The notes under the pieces: generated by a model | Seen by the model: only the letters and a program-made list of their open reading frames with translations | Told to the model about the DNA's origin: nothing | Database searches by the model: none | From: Neomoorella stamsii | GTDB taxonomy: Bacteria > Bacillota > DSM-521 > Neomoorellales > Neomoorellaceae | DNA length: 64,000 nucleotides | Reading direction: 5' to 3' | Assembly: GCF_002995805.1 (NCBI RefSeq) | Contig: NZ_PVXL01000031.1 | Location: 1-64,000 of the forward strand | Program-made: the position numbers and the translations under genes | Part shown: positions 34,940 to 45,150 of the stretch, piece by piece | Position numbering within the stretch: position 1 is the first letter of the stretch | How the letters are laid out: the number at the start of each line of letters is the position of its first letter

Positions 34940-35686
34940 ATGGCGCGGGTGGTATTTGTTCCCCGGCGGCGCAGCCTTAAGTTTATGGCAGCCGTACTGG
35001 TAGTTATGGCTGTATTTTTGGCCTGGAGTCGCTACCAGGGCCTGAAAGAGGAGCAGGCCATCCAGGCCCTTTCCTGGGCTGTGGCCAACCAGGTGGTGGT
35101 GGTCGATCCCGGCCACGGCGGGATTGATTCCGGAGCCACGGGCCCGGCTGGAACCCCGGAAGACCGGGTCAACCTAGCTATCAGCCAGCGCCTGGCAGAA
35201 TTTTTGTGCCAGGGCGGGGCCAGGGTTTTCCTCACCCGCCAGGATGAAAACGTCCAGGAAGGAGAATCCGGCGATGACCTGGTGGAACGGGTTAAGCTCG
35301 CCCAGAAGGTCAAGGCTGACCTCTTTATCTCCGTTCACTGCAACGCCTTTGACGGCCGGGAAAGAGGCGCCCAGCTCTTTTATGATCCCAAATCGCCGGA
35401 GGGGAAAAAACTGGCTGAGGCCATCCAGGCGGAAATCCGGCGCCGTCTGGCCAATACCGACCGGGTGCCTTTAAGTATTGATGCCTTTGTCCTGCGTACC
35501 CAGAAGATCCCGGCAGTCATTGTGGAAGTTGGCTTTATTTCCAACCCCCGGGAAGAAAAGCTCCTGGCCGATCCCCATTACCAGCGCCAGATGGCCTTTG
35601 CCATCTATGCCGGTGTTGTTAATTACCTGGCGGGAAAAGGCCCCGGGGCTGGGGAGTACGGCCAGGCAAAAAGGGAAGCCCCCTGA
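34940..35686 (+). CDS. N-acetylmuramoyl-L-alanine amidase (CwlD-like)
   Basis: A 248-residue Amidase_3 enzyme with one N-terminal membrane segment. Zinc and catalytic residues are in VDPGHGG, the E of EDRVNLAI, SVHCNA and VEVGFISN. It cuts the amide between muramic acid and the peptide. Size and topology match CwlD, which makes muramic lactam in spore cortex, so the host may be a sporeformer. ATG 34940 follows GGGAGGCGG; the frame extends upstream without a ribosome site. Confidence 0.88.
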   Translation: MARVVFVPRRRSLKFMAAVLVVMAVFLAWSRYQGLKEEQAIQALSWAVANQVVVVDPGHGGIDSGATGPAGTPEDRVNLAISQRLAEFLCQGGARVFLTRQDENVQEGESGDDLVERVKLAQKVKADLFISVHCNAFDGRERGAQLFYDPKSPEGKKLAEAIQAEIRRRLANTDRVPLSIDAFVLRTQKIPAVIVEVGFISNPREEKLLADPHYQRQMAFAIYAGVVNYLAGKGPGAGEYGQAKREAP

Positions 35687-35729
35687 TGCCAGAGGGGTAC
35701 GGGCGACCAGGATGGTCGGGAGATATAAA

Positions 35730-35761
35730 AATCCCCGGGTTAGGGGCTTAACCCGGGGATT
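35730..35761. terminator. bidirectional terminator between amidase and cstA
   Basis: Thirteen-base perfect arms (AATCCCCGGGTTA and complement) with a six-base loop, between converging genes, with T-rich sequence on the right side and ATTTTTATAT on the left in the minus direction. Confidence 0.75.
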
Positions 35762-35768
35762 AATTTCT

Positions 35769-37211
35769 TTACCTGGTCTCCGGTTTGGGTTTGGCGCCGC
35801 TTAAGACAGCTTCCCGGCTGTAAACCTGCCACAGGAAGGCCAGCAGGGCTAGGGCGGCTGCGGCTATACCTACCGGGTAGGAAATGCTGGTAGCCAGGTG
35901 CAGGCCTTCCGGCGCCTGGAAGATATAGGTGATGCTGACGGCTGTCATGAAGGTAGCCGGAAGGGTGGCTACCCAGTGGAAGCTGCGCTGCCGGGCCAGG
36001 TAGACGGCGGCGGCCCAGAGGGCAATCATGGCCAGGGTCTGGTTGGACCAGGCGAAGTAACGCCACACGATGGTGAAGTCAATCTGGCTCAAAATAAAAC
36101 CGATGGTAAAGATGGGAATGGCGATTTTATAGCGGTTAATTATGGGCCCCTGCTTTAACCCCAGGAATTCGGCAATGGTGAGCCTTGCTGCCCGGAAGGC
36201 GGTATCACCGGAGGTGACGGGCAGGACGATAACCCCCAGGACGGCCAGGACGCCGCCAATGGTACCCAGGAGGGTAAAGGAGGCCTGGTTGACGACACCG
36301 GCCGGACCGCCCAGGCTCTTCAAACCGTTAGCCAGGCCGTTGGTGCCGCCAAAGAAAGTCATGGCAGCAGCGGCCCAGATAAGGGCGATAATCGACTCAA
36401 CAATCATGGCCCCGTAAAAGACCCGGCGGCCATAACGCTCATTTTCCAGGCAGCGGGCGATTATAGGCGACTGGGTGGCGTGGAAGCCACTGATGGCGCC
36501 GCAGGCGATGGTGATAAAGAGCAGGGGCCACAGGGGCGCTCCCTGGGGATGCAGGTTGGCCAGGGTTAACTCAGGAATATGATACCCCTTAACCATAATC
36601 CCGCCGACAATCCCTACGGCCATGATAATCAGGACGGCCCCAAAGAGAGGATAAATCCTGCCAATAATTTTATCAATGGGCAAAATTGTCGCCAGCAAGT
36701 AATAGACTAAAATAACGCCTAGCCAGAAGGAATAATTTAAACTTTCAGGGGTAAGCCTGGCCAGGAGCTGGGCCGGGCCGGTCATAAAGACGGTCCCTAC
36801 CAGGATCAGGACGATGACGGTAAAAATATTAACGAACTGTTTCATCTTGGCGCCAAGGTAATTGCCGACAATGGCCGGCAGGTTGGCGCCGTCGTGGCGC
36901 ACGGAGAGCATGCCGACGAGGTAATCATGGACGGCGCCGGCAAAGATACCGCCCAGGACGATCCAGATAAAGGCCACCGGTCCCCACAGGGCTCCCTGGA
37001 TGGCGCCGAAAATTGGTCCCAGGCCGGCAATGTTTAAGAGCTGGATCAGGAAATCCCGTTTCCAGTCCATGGGTACATAGTCAACGCCGTCGTTGAGCCT
37101 TACTGCCGGGGTGGGGCGCTGTTCCTGGGGGGCAAAGACCCTCTCGACAAAAGTGCCGTAAAGGAAGTAGCCTACCAGCAGGATGACGATGGATACCCAG
37201 AAAGTTATCAT
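35769..37211 (-). CDS. cstA: carbon starvation protein CstA family transporter
   Basis: A 480-residue membrane protein with about 13 hydrophobic segments. CstA and its relative BtsT take up pyruvate or peptides. It is shorter than E. coli CstA (about 700), as in many Firmicutes. Motifs include GPIFGAIQGALWGP and GFHATQSPI. It lies 116 bases downstream of a LytS/LytT pair, which by analogy with BtsSR and pyruvate would sense extracellular pyruvate and control it. Confidence 0.9.
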   Translation of the reverse strand: MITFWVSIVILLVGYFLYGTFVERVFAPQEQRPTPAVRLNDGVDYVPMDWKRDFLIQLLNIAGLGPIFGAIQGALWGPVAFIWIVLGGIFAGAVHDYLVGMLSVRHDGANLPAIVGNYLGAKMKQFVNIFTVIVLILVGTVFMTGPAQLLARLTPESLNYSFWLGVILVYYLLATILPIDKIIGRIYPLFGAVLIIMAVGIVGGIMVKGYHIPELTLANLHPQGAPLWPLLFITIACGAISGFHATQSPIIARCLENERYGRRVFYGAMIVESIIALIWAAAAMTFFGGTNGLANGLKSLGGPAGVVNQASFTLLGTIGGVLAVLGVIVLPVTSGDTAFRAARLTIAEFLGLKQGPIINRYKIAIPIFTIGFILSQIDFTIVWRYFAWSNQTLAMIALWAAAVYLARQRSFHWVATLPATFMTAVSITYIFQAPEGLHLATSISYPVGIAAAALALLAFLWQVYSREAVLSGAKPKPETR

Positions 37212-37327
37212 GATTGCTGTACCTCCTCTGCCTGATTATCTATTTAAAATTTTAAGGCCAGAGGGAGGAAGCAACCATTAATATTGCCCCAACGACGCTA
37301 TTGATGCCTGAACGGCGCCGGGAGAAC

Positions 37328-38077
37328 TTAAAAGCCGAGGATAGCCCGCACGTCCTTGAGATAGGTGCGGCCGACGGGTATTTCGGTCTTTTCCTGGTCC
37401 TTGAGCAGCAGGTGGTAGGTGCCGTGGAAATAGGGGACTACTTCCCGCACCAGGTCAAGGTTGACAATAAAGCTGCGGTGGACCCTTAAGAAACCCCTGT
37501 CCAGCTTGTCTTCCAGTTCCTGCAGGGTACCGGGAAATCGCAAAGCGCCCTGGTTAGTTTTCAGGAGCACCTGGTGGCCCCGGGCTTCGGCATAGATAAT
37601 TTCCCCCGGGTCGATAACCAGCAGGCGGTCTTCTTTCCAGGCAGCCACCTTGGTAGTCTTGCGGGTGGTCGCCAGGTGGCGCAGGAGGCTGGCCAGGGGT
37701 GGGGTTTCATGTTGCTGGAGCAACTGGCGCACCCGGGCCAGGGTGGTGGCCACCCTTTCGGCCGTGAAGGGCTTTAACAGGTAATCGACAGCATTGAGTT
37801 CAAAGGCCTCGATGGCGTAGGCGTCATAGGCAGTGGCAAAGATGATTAAGGGGGGACGGGGCTGCTTTAAAAGCAGCCGCGCCACCTCTACCCCGTCCAG
37901 GTCCCAGAGTTCGATATCCAGGAAAACAACGTCCGGCTGCAGGCAAGAGGCTAGTTCCAGGGCCTCGCTGCCCCCGGCAGCCTCCCCGCAGACCGTAAAG
38001 TTGGCATCCCGTTCAATATAATAACGTAGTTCCTGGCGGGCCGGTTCTTCGTCGTCGACGATGAGGGCCTTGATCAA
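37328..38077 (-). CDS. LytTR-type response regulator
   Basis: A 249-residue regulator with a receiver domain (Asp in VVFLDIELWD near residue 55, Lys in LLKPF) and a C-terminal LytTR DNA-binding domain (about 145-245) with the RVHRSFIVNL block. It overlaps the kinase gene by four bases. The likely target is the adjacent cstA gene. Confidence 0.92.
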   Translation of the reverse strand: MIKALIVDDEEPARQELRYYIERDANFTVCGEAAGGSEALELASCLQPDVVFLDIELWDLDGVEVARLLLKQPRPPLIIFATAYDAYAIEAFELNAVDYLLKPFTAERVATTLARVRQLLQQHETPPLASLLRHLATTRKTTKVAAWKEDRLLVIDPGEIIYAEARGHQVLLKTNQGALRFPGTLQELEDKLDRGFLRVHRSFIVNLDLVREVVPYFHGTYHLLLKDQEKTEIPVGRTYLKDVRAILGF

Positions 38078-39780
38078 CTGGCAACCCCTTCCTTGAAAGC
38101 TGCCTGGCTCTGCCGGGGCAGGGAGAATTCCACTCGCGTACCGCCTCCCGGATTCAGGCTAAAGCGGAGGCCATATTCCGGGCCGTAGAGCAGGCGCAGG
38201 CGCTCGTGGACGTTAAACAGGCCGACATTATTACTATTGGCCTGGTTGCCCGCTAATAAACCGGTTACCTTGTTTAAATCTATACCCACACCATTGTCAC
38301 TAACTGTTATCCGGGCCTCGCCGTTTACCTCCCGGGCGGTGATGGTTACCTGTCCTCCTTCCCGGCGGGGTAAAAGGCCGTGCTTGACGGCGTTTTCCAC
38401 CAGGGGCTGGAGGGTCAGGGCCGGTAACAGGTAATGGGCCACTCCGGGCTCGACATCAATGGTTACCTCCAGGCGGGAGCCGAAGCGGGCCTTCTCAATA
38501 GCCAGGTAAGAACGTACATGCTCAATTTCCGTAGCCAGGGTGACCGGCCGCTCCGGGTGCTGCAGGTTGCGGCGGAAAAAGTCCCCCAGGTAGCCCAGGA
38601 GCTGCCGCGCCTTTTCCGGGTCCAGGCGGCAGATGGACATGATGGTGTTCAGGGCATTAAACAAAAAGTGGGGGTTGATCTGGGACTGCAGGGCCCGGAT
38701 TTCGGCTTTGGCAACCAGTTGTTCCTGCCGGTCAATTTCCGCCAGTTCCAGCTGGGTGGAGAAGAGGTGGCCCAGGCCGGCGGCCAGCTCCAGGTCCAGG
38801 GGGCCAACGGCATTGGCCCGGGTATGATAGAGCTTTAAGGTGCCGATTACCTTGCCCCGCGACTCCAGGGGGACAATTACGGCTGCCCTTAAGGGGCAAT
38901 CCTGGTGGTGGCAGCCGATTTCTGCTCCCGTCTGGGCCACCTGGATTTTGCCGGTGTCCAGGGCCTGGCGGGTGGCGTTTGTCAGGACCTTCTGGCCCTG
39001 GCGGTGGTGATCGCTCCCGGCACCGACGTGGGCCAGGATCTCATCGCCGCTGGTAATGGCTACAGCCTCCAGGCCGGTAATTTCCATAATAATAGCGGCT
39101 GCCTGGCGGGCGGAATCCGCATTTAGACCCTGGCGTAAGTACGGCAGGGTCTTGTTGGCAATCTTTAAGGCCTTCTGGGCCTGGACGGCGCCGGCCAGCT
39201 CCTGCTCCCGGAGTACACTCTGGATAATGATTACCGCCAGGGCAATACCGCTGGCATTAACCAGCATCATGGGCCAGGCGATGACCTTGACCAGGCTCCA
39301 GGCGGCGGTAAAAGGCCGCGCCAGGGCTAAGATAATCAGCATCTGCAGGGCTTCAGCAACAAAACCGGCAGCAAAGGCCACCGGCCAGGGCAAAGGGCGC
39401 TGGCGGTAGGCCCGGGCCACCAGGCCCCCCAGCAGGCCTTCGACAGTGGTGGAAACGCCGCAGGCCAGGGCCGTAAAGCCCCCCATAAAAAACCGGTGGC
39501 CGCCGGCAATAAGCCCGGCGAGGAAACCAACCAGGGGACCACCAAACAGCCCGCCGACCATGGGGGCAATGACCCGGGAGTTGGCCAAGGCATCCTGGAT
39601 GGGGATGCCGGCATAGCTGCCGAAGATCCCCAGCAGGCCAAAGACCAGAATTAAAAGTAATTTTTGGTGAGAACTGGCCTGCTCCTGGAGCAGTTTCCGG
39701 AATGTCCGGGAACGGCTCAGGATAAAGGCCAGGGTTATAACTACACTCATCCGTTCAACCAGGGATATGAAAAGAGGCAT
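38074..39780 (-). CDS. LytS-type sensor histidine kinase
   Basis: A 568-residue kinase: five or six membrane segments of the 5TM-LYT sensor class (about 5-200) including the NSRVIAPMVGGLFGGP region, a GAF domain (about 220-350), His-kinase domain with phospho-His in QINPHFLFNALNTI, and ATPase motif DNGVGI. It pairs with the LytTR regulator. Related sensors detect pyruvate. Confidence 0.92.
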   Translation of the reverse strand: MPLFISLVERMSVVITLAFILSRSRTFRKLLQEQASSHQKLLLILVFGLLGIFGSYAGIPIQDALANSRVIAPMVGGLFGGPLVGFLAGLIAGGHRFFMGGFTALACGVSTTVEGLLGGLVARAYRQRPLPWPVAFAAGFVAEALQMLIILALARPFTAAWSLVKVIAWPMMLVNASGIALAVIIIQSVLREQELAGAVQAQKALKIANKTLPYLRQGLNADSARQAAAIIMEITGLEAVAITSGDEILAHVGAGSDHHRQGQKVLTNATRQALDTGKIQVAQTGAEIGCHHQDCPLRAAVIVPLESRGKVIGTLKLYHTRANAVGPLDLELAAGLGHLFSTQLELAEIDRQEQLVAKAEIRALQSQINPHFLFNALNTIMSICRLDPEKARQLLGYLGDFFRRNLQHPERPVTLATEIEHVRSYLAIEKARFGSRLEVTIDVEPGVAHYLLPALTLQPLVENAVKHGLLPRREGGQVTITAREVNGEARITVSDNGVGIDLNKVTGLLAGNQANSNNVGLFNVHERLRLLYGPEYGLRFSLNPGGGTRVEFSLPRQSQAAFKEGVAS

Positions 39781-40040
39781 TTCCTGTCACCTCCGGGAAG
39801 GTAGATTGACATTAAACCTGCCACCGGGTTGCCGGAAACAGCAGCGTGCGCTTAGCCAGCTTATTCCCTTTTATTGTAACGTAATTACCGCCACCGGCAC
39901 AATAGCAAATGGCGCCAGGCCTTCACCCCCTGTCAAAATGCTGGTGGGTGTGGTAAAGTTAATTTTGAAGGGAAGACCCGGGCTGGAAGCAGTTACATGA
40001 AAGGATGGGCGCCGGGCTATATTAAAAAAGGGGTGATTGT

Positions 40041-41417
40041 ATGGGACGGTTACTGGATGTGGCCTTTATGCCCCACCCACCTGTTATGGTCCCGGAGGTT
40101 GGGCGCGGCGAGGTGGCCAGAATTACTGCCACAGTTACGGCGGTTAAAGAACTGTCAGCAAAACTTGCCGCCCGCCGCCCGGAGGTGGTAGTCATTATTT
40201 CCCCTCACGGGCCGGTTTTCCGCGACGCTGTAGGACTCTGGGCCACTGGGCAGCTAAAGGGTGATCTGGCGGCCTTTAGAGCCGGGGAAGTCAAGTTTAC
40301 TTATCGCCTGGATCTGGAGCTCAGCCGGGCCATAGCTGATGCAGCCCGGGAAGCCGGGTTGCCGGTGGCCTGGCTCGACGCTGCCGCCTGCCGGCGTTAC
40401 GGTTTAACTCCGGAACTGGACCACGGCATGATGGTGCCCCTCTATTTTTTGCGCCAGGCAGGCATCGATACCCCCCTGGTTGCCATGGGCATGGCCTTCC
40501 TGCAGCGGCAGCAGCTCTATGCCTTTGGTGCCGCCCTGGCCCGGGCCGTTGCGGCCAGCCCGCACCGGGTCCTGCTGGTGGCCAGCGGCGATCTATCCCA
40601 CCGGCTGTTGCCCGGAGCGCCGGCAGGGTATGATCCCCGGGGAAAAGATTTTGATGCAAGGGTGAAGGAGCTCCTTGCGGCCGTGGACGTGGAGGGCATC
40701 CTGGCCATACCGGAAGAACTGGCGGAAAAAGCCGGCGAGTGCGGCCTGCGTTCCTTTATCATGGGCCTGGGTGCCCTGGACGGCTATGAAGTACGGGGAG
40801 AAGTTTTGTCCTATGAAGGCCCCTTCGGCGTCGGTTACCTGGTGGCCCACCTGGAGCCTGTAGGGGAAGCTCCAGAACGGAGCCTGCTGGCTAAAGATAA
40901 GAAACCGGTAGCGGAGTCGCTGCCGGTGCGCCTGGCCCGCCAGAGCCTGGAGTATTACCTGCGGACTGGCAAGGTACTGCCCGTTCCCGAACCTCTGCCC
41001 CCGGAACTGGCCGGCCGGGCCGGTGCCTTTGTGTCTATCAAGAAGCACGGCAGCTTAAGGGGATGTATCGGTACCATCGGCCCTACCAGGACCAACCTGG
41101 CCGAGGAGATTATTTACAACGCCCTGGCAGCCGGCCTGGAAGACCCCCGTTTTCCCCCGGTCACAGTAGAAGAACTGCCGGAACTCCAGTATTCGGTAGA
41201 TGTCTTGAGCGAACCCGAACCGGCCACCCTGGCGGACCTGGACCCCAAAGTTTACGGCGTCATCGTCAGCCGCGGTCGGCGGCGGGGACTGCTCCTCCCC
41301 GACCTGGAGGGTATTGATACCGTCGAAGAGCAGGTGGCCATTGCCCGCCAGAAGGGCGGCATCGGTCCTGATGAACCCTACCAGCTGGAAAGGTTTAAGG
41401 TTACACGCTACCATTAG
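40041..41417 (+). CDS. AmmeMemoRadiSam proteins B and A fused (MEMO-AMMECR1)
   Basis: A 458-residue fusion. Residues about 1-265 form a MEMO domain with the metal-ligand-like segments [24 protein letters not shown] and ASGDLSH. Residues about 285-458 form an AMMECR1 domain with [15 protein letters not shown]. With the radical SAM protein just downstream it forms the three-part AmmeMemoRadiSam system, whose chemistry is unknown. Start: GTG-like frame edge is at 40041 with ATG and a GGGGTGAT ribosome site. The 260-base gap before it (39781-40040) shows nothing firm. Confidence 0.9.
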   Translation: MGRLLDVAFMPHPPVMVPEVGRGEVARITATVTAVKELSAKLAARRPEVVVIISPHGPVFRDAVGLWATGQLKGDLAAFRAGEVKFTYRLDLELSRAIADAAREAGLPVAWLDAAACRRYGLTPELDHGMMVPLYFLRQAGIDTPLVAMGMAFLQRQQLYAFGAALARAVAASPHRVLLVASGDLSHRLLPGAPAGYDPRGKDFDARVKELLAAVDVEGILAIPEELAEKAGECGLRSFIMGLGALDGYEVRGEVLSYEGPFGVGYLVAHLEPVGEAPERSLLAKDKKPVAESLPVRLARQSLEYYLRTGKVLPVPEPLPPELAGRAGAFVSIKKHGSLRGCIGTIGPTRTNLAEEIIYNALAAGLEDPRFPPVTVEELPELQYSVDVLSEPEPATLADLDPKVYGVIVSRGRRRGLLLPDLEGIDTVEEQVAIARQKGGIGPDEPYQLERFKVTRYH

Positions 41418-41596
41418 TTAGATTGTTATTTTGCTGGCCCCTGGCTTATATTCCCCCTTGCTCTCTGCCCCATACGGAGCAAGGGGAAGTTCCTATTTCC
41501 AGCCCTGCATATTGTCTCCCGGCCAGTAGAGGTCAATTAATACCAATGCTGTGGAACAAAACCCGGCGAGCCAGGAAAATGACGGAGGGTTGTCCA

Positions 41597-42595
41597 ATGG
41601 CCAGAACTGAAGCTATGTATTATGTAAAGTTACCCGGGGAGAAGGTGGAATGCCGCCTCTGCCCCCATACCTGCGTCATCGCCCCCGGCGGCCGGGGCAT
41701 TTGCCGGGTGCGGGAAAACCGGGAGGGGCGCCTTTATACCCGCAACTACGGCCGCTGTTCCTCCCTGGCCCTGGATCCCATTGAAAAAAAGCCCCTCTAT
41801 CATTTTTATCCCGGCAGCCTGATTCTCTCGGCCGGGACGGTGGGTTGCAATTTTCGCTGCGAGTTCTGCCAGAACTGGGAGATAGCCCAGGAAGAGCCGG
41901 AGACGGTAGCTATTACCCCGGAGGACCTGGTCCGGAAGGCCCGGGAAGTAGACAGCCTGGGGATAGCCTATACCTATTCCGAACCCCTGGTGTGGTTTGA
42001 GTTTGTCCTGGATACAGCCCGGCTGGCCAGGGAAGCGGGGCTGAAGAATGTCATGGTAACCAACGGCTTTATCCGGGCGGAACCCCTGGCCGACCTCCTG
42101 CCCTGGATTGATGCCTGGAATATTGATGTCAAGGGTTTCAGCCTGGAATTTTACCGTAAAGTCGTCCATGGCGACTACCGGCCTGTCCTCGAGACGGCGG
42201 CGGCGATAGTTGCGGCCGGTAGCCACGTAGAGATAACGACGTTGCTGGTGACCGGCTTAAACGACGACCCGGAGGAGCTGGCTGAGCTGGTAAAATGGGT
42301 GTCGGATAAGTTAGGAGTAGATACGCCCCTGCACTTTTCTCGCTACTTTCCCCAGTACCGCCTGCAGGCGCCGCCGACGCCCCTGGCGACCATGCGCCGC
42401 ACCTGGGAAATGGCCCGGCAGCACTTGCATTATGTTTACCTGGGCAATGTGGCCGACCCGGAGGCCAGCAACACCTATTGCCCGGCCTGTGGCGAGCTGG
42501 TCATCCGCCGCACGGGCTATCATGTTTCCCTGCCGGGCCTGGCAGGGCGCGCCTGCCGCGCCTGCGGAAATGAGCTGGCCATTGTAAGGGATTGA
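41597..42595 (+). CDS. amrS: AmmeMemoRadiSam system radical SAM enzyme
   Basis: A 332-residue radical SAM protein with an N-terminal CRLCPHTC cysteine pair, the cluster motif CNFRCEFC at about residue 80, and a C-terminal zinc-ribbon-like pattern (CPACGE, CRACGNE). It resembles pyruvate formate-lyase activating enzymes but belongs to the AmrS group, always found with MEMO and AMMECR1 domains. ATG 41597 follows GGAGGG; the frame extends 58 codons upstream without support. Confidence 0.9.
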   Translation: MARTEAMYYVKLPGEKVECRLCPHTCVIAPGGRGICRVRENREGRLYTRNYGRCSSLALDPIEKKPLYHFYPGSLILSAGTVGCNFRCEFCQNWEIAQEEPETVAITPEDLVRKAREVDSLGIAYTYSEPLVWFEFVLDTARLAREAGLKNVMVTNGFIRAEPLADLLPWIDAWNIDVKGFSLEFYRKVVHGDYRPVLETAAAIVAAGSHVEITTLLVTGLNDDPEELAELVKWVSDKLGVDTPLHFSRYFPQYRLQAPPTPLATMRRTWEMARQHLHYVYLGNVADPEASNTYCPACGELVIRRTGYHVSLPGLAGRACRACGNELAIVRD

Positions 42596-42661
42596 CGACC
42601 AGGGAGCGCGGCGAAAACAAAGCCAGCCTGCGAAAGAGCCATTTATGAAGGAGTTGTTAAC

Positions 42662-43594
42662 ATGCCTGATCTAGCTTCAGCCTGCCGCCTGGCCCTTGCG
42701 GAGTGCCTGGCGGTCAGGGCCGGAGATACAGTCCTCGTTGTTACCGATACTGTTCTTCAGACCATTGGTGAGGCCTTCTTCCAGGCCGCCCGGGAGTTAA
42801 AAGCCGAAGCGGCCATCATCACCATGCTGCCGCGGGATAACCACGGCCAGGAACCGCCGGCCATGGTAGCGGCGGCCATGCGGCAAAGCCAGGTCGCCGT
42901 CCTGGCTACCTCCAGATCCCTGTCCCATACCCGCGCCCGCCGGGAGGCTAACGCAGCCGGCGCCCGCATAGCCTCCTTGCCCGGCGCTACAGCTGATATG
43001 CTGGAACGTACCCTGGCCGTCGATTATACGGCCCTGGCCGCAGACTGTGAGCATTATGCGGCCATTCTGACCCGCGGCCGGGAGGTCCACCTGACGACGC
43101 CGGCAGGGACGGATCTTACCTTTAGTATTGCCGGCCGCCAGGGTCACCCCGATACCGGCCTCTACCGCCGGCCGGGCAGCTTTGGTAACCTGCCGGCGGG
43201 GGAGGCTTATATTGCCCCGGTGGAAGGTACGGCGGCGGGGCTCCTGGTTATTGACGGGGCCCTGGCCGGGATCGGCGTTTTAGAGAAGCCCCTGCGGATT
43301 AAAGTTGAAGCAGGGCAGGCCGTTGCGGTCGGCGGCGGCCGGGAAGCCCGCCTGCTAGAAGATATTTTCACCCGCTATGGCCCGGCCAGCCGCAACATCG
43401 CCGAGCTGGGCATAGGGCTAAATCCCCTGGCCAGGCTGACAGGCAACGTCCTGGAAGATGAGAAGGTCCGGGGTACCGTACATATTGCCCTGGGCGATAA
43501 CAGTACCTTTGGCGGCCAGGTAGAAGCTCCCAGCCACCTGGACGGTATTCTCCTGCAGCCCCGGCTCAGGGTTGACGGGCAGCAGGTCCTTTAG
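42662..43594 (+). CDS. aminopeptidase-family protein (leucyl aminopeptidase/NicX-like)
   Basis: A 310-residue protein of the family annotated as leucyl aminopeptidase or 2,5-dihydroxypyridine dioxygenase-like (M29-related). The C-terminal half keeps the NIAELGIGLNP, LEDEK and VHIALGDN segments with conserved Glu, His and Asp that bind metal in M29-type enzymes. It is cytoplasmic, with a GGAG ribosome site. Substrate not determined. Confidence 0.75.
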   Translation: MPDLASACRLALAECLAVRAGDTVLVVTDTVLQTIGEAFFQAARELKAEAAIITMLPRDNHGQEPPAMVAAAMRQSQVAVLATSRSLSHTRARREANAAGARIASLPGATADMLERTLAVDYTALAADCEHYAAILTRGREVHLTTPAGTDLTFSIAGRQGHPDTGLYRRPGSFGNLPAGEAYIAPVEGTAAGLLVIDGALAGIGVLEKPLRIKVEAGQAVAVGGGREARLLEDIFTRYGPASRNIAELGIGLNPLARLTGNVLEDEKVRGTVHIALGDNSTFGGQVEAPSHLDGILLQPRLRVDGQQVL

Positions 43595-43863
43595 CTCACA
43601 CCCAGTTCCAGCGGGGCGCTGATCCCCTGGGAAGAGCGGCTGCCGCTACGTACTGGATTAGTTCCGGGATAGCGGTAATGAGGGGGAGTGGCGAAGCTGC
43701 GAGGCAGTCCGGCCGGCGGAAAGCTTACTTCCCCGGTAAGGGCGGCCGTTTCCCGGTGCCGGTAAGGGCAAAGGAAAGGCTGGCCCTGTTCCAGGATTCC
43801 GGCCAGCTCACAGGCACCATGGTTTAAATAGGAGCAATGCCGGTTGCAGGTTGCCAGGGTCAT
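43591..43863 (-). CDS. small cysteine-rich protein, clostridial type
   Basis: A 90-residue protein whose N-terminal 35 residues hold the pattern CNRHCSYLNHGACEL and then CPY, as in very small clostridial proteins mis-named hydroxymyristoyl-ACP dehydratase. A strong GAAGGAGG precedes the ATG, supporting expression. The remaining 50 residues are low complexity and Pro/Ser-rich. The four cysteines could bind zinc. It ends four bases into the converging peptidase gene. Confidence 0.55.
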   Translation of the reverse strand: MTLATCNRHCSYLNHGACELAGILEQGQPFLCPYRHRETAALTGEVSFPPAGLPRSFATPPHYRYPGTNPVRSGSRSSQGISAPLELGVS

Positions 43864-43936
43864 ATGGAGTACCTCCTTCAGGTTGTATTATTTCCCCTGG
43901 CCGTAAATCTAATCTACTACTGCAAGGGGTCCATAT

Positions 43937-45124
43937 ATGCTTGCCGTCAAAGAAAGAATTGCCCGGGCCATTGCATCCTTAAAAGAACAGATTATCAATG
44001 TAGCCGAAGCTATTTATGATCACCCGGAACCGGGCAACCAGGAGTATTTTGCCGTAGAGCTACTGACAGGCATCCTGGCGGAACGGGGTTTTAAGATTAC
44101 CAGGCCCCTATGCCAGCTGCCGACTGCCTTCAGGGCCGAGCTGGCTGGCCGTTCCGGCCCGCGGGTGGCCCTACTGGCCGAATACGACGCCCTGCCGGGG
44201 CTGGGACATGCCTGTGGCCACAACCTGATAGCTGCTGCCAGCCTCGGGGCGGCCTTAGGGTTAGCAACCATAATTAAAGAACTCCGGGGGACCATTGTCG
44301 TTTTAGGTACACCGGCCGAAGAAACCCGGGGGGCCAAGGTGGTGCTGGCTCGCCAGGGCGCCCTGGACGACCTGGATGCGGCCATGATGTTCCACCCCGG
44401 GGATACCAATACCGTGGAAGTAAGTTCCCTGGCCCTGGAAGCCCTGGAATTCGTTTTTGAGGGCCGGGCGGCCCATGCTGCCTCCAGCCCGGAGGAAGGT
44501 ATTAATGCCCTGGAAGCGGTCATCCAGTTATTCAATCATATCAATAGCCTGCGCCCCTACCTTAAAGACGGCGCCAGCGTCCAGGGCATTATTACCGAGG
44601 GGGGGACTTCGCCCAACATCATTCCCGAACGCGCCGTGGCCCGTTTTTACCTCCGGGCCCGTACCCGGGGGGCCTTAAATAAGGTTATCGAGCGGGTGGA
44701 AAATTGCGCCACGGCGGCAGCCCTGGCAACCGGCAGCCGTTACTGGTACCACAACTACGAACCTTCCTATGAACCCATGCTGACCAATCGCGCCCTGGCC
44801 GCAGCCTGGCGAGACAACGTGAAAGAGCTGGGGGTAATCGATTCCGGCTTCCCCAGCAATAGCCGCGGTTCCCTGGACATGGGGAACGTCAGCCAGGTGG
44901 TGCCGGCCATCCACCCCTACCTTTCCCTGAATGCCGGCAAACTGGTGCCCCACAGCCGCCAGTTTGCCCAGGCAGTCCGGGGTGAGGCCGGGCGGCGGGT
45001 TGTCATCCTGGCTGCCACGGCCCTGGCCTGGACGGCGGCGGATGTCATGCTTGACAGGGATTTGTTGCAGCGAATTAAAGAGGAATTTACCAGCACTATT
45101 CATACCCGCCATCCTGGTGCATAA
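43937..45124 (+). CDS. M20 family amidohydrolase (AbgB-like)
   Basis: A 395-residue metallopeptidase of the M20D group that includes p-aminobenzoyl-glutamate hydrolase and aminoacylases. Motifs are LLAEYDALPGLGHACGHN (about 76-93), the catalytic PAEETRGAK and the dimerisation domain (about 175-290). It hydrolyses an amide of an acylated amino acid or similar compound. AGGTTGTATT upstream gives no strong ribosome site; GGGG precedes ATG 43937. Confidence 0.88.
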   Translation: MLAVKERIARAIASLKEQIINVAEAIYDHPEPGNQEYFAVELLTGILAERGFKITRPLCQLPTAFRAELAGRSGPRVALLAEYDALPGLGHACGHNLIAAASLGAALGLATIIKELRGTIVVLGTPAEETRGAKVVLARQGALDDLDAAMMFHPGDTNTVEVSSLALEALEFVFEGRAAHAASSPEEGINALEAVIQLFNHINSLRPYLKDGASVQGIITEGGTSPNIIPERAVARFYLRARTRGALNKVIERVENCATAAALATGSRYWYHNYEPSYEPMLTNRALAAAWRDNVKELGVIDSGFPSNSRGSLDMGNVSQVVPAIHPYLSLNAGKLVPHSRQFAQAVRGEAGRRVVILAATALAWTAADVMLDRDLLQRIKEEFTSTIHTRHPGA

Positions 45125-45150
45125 AGATTTAAAAGGATGGGGGTGGGGAC

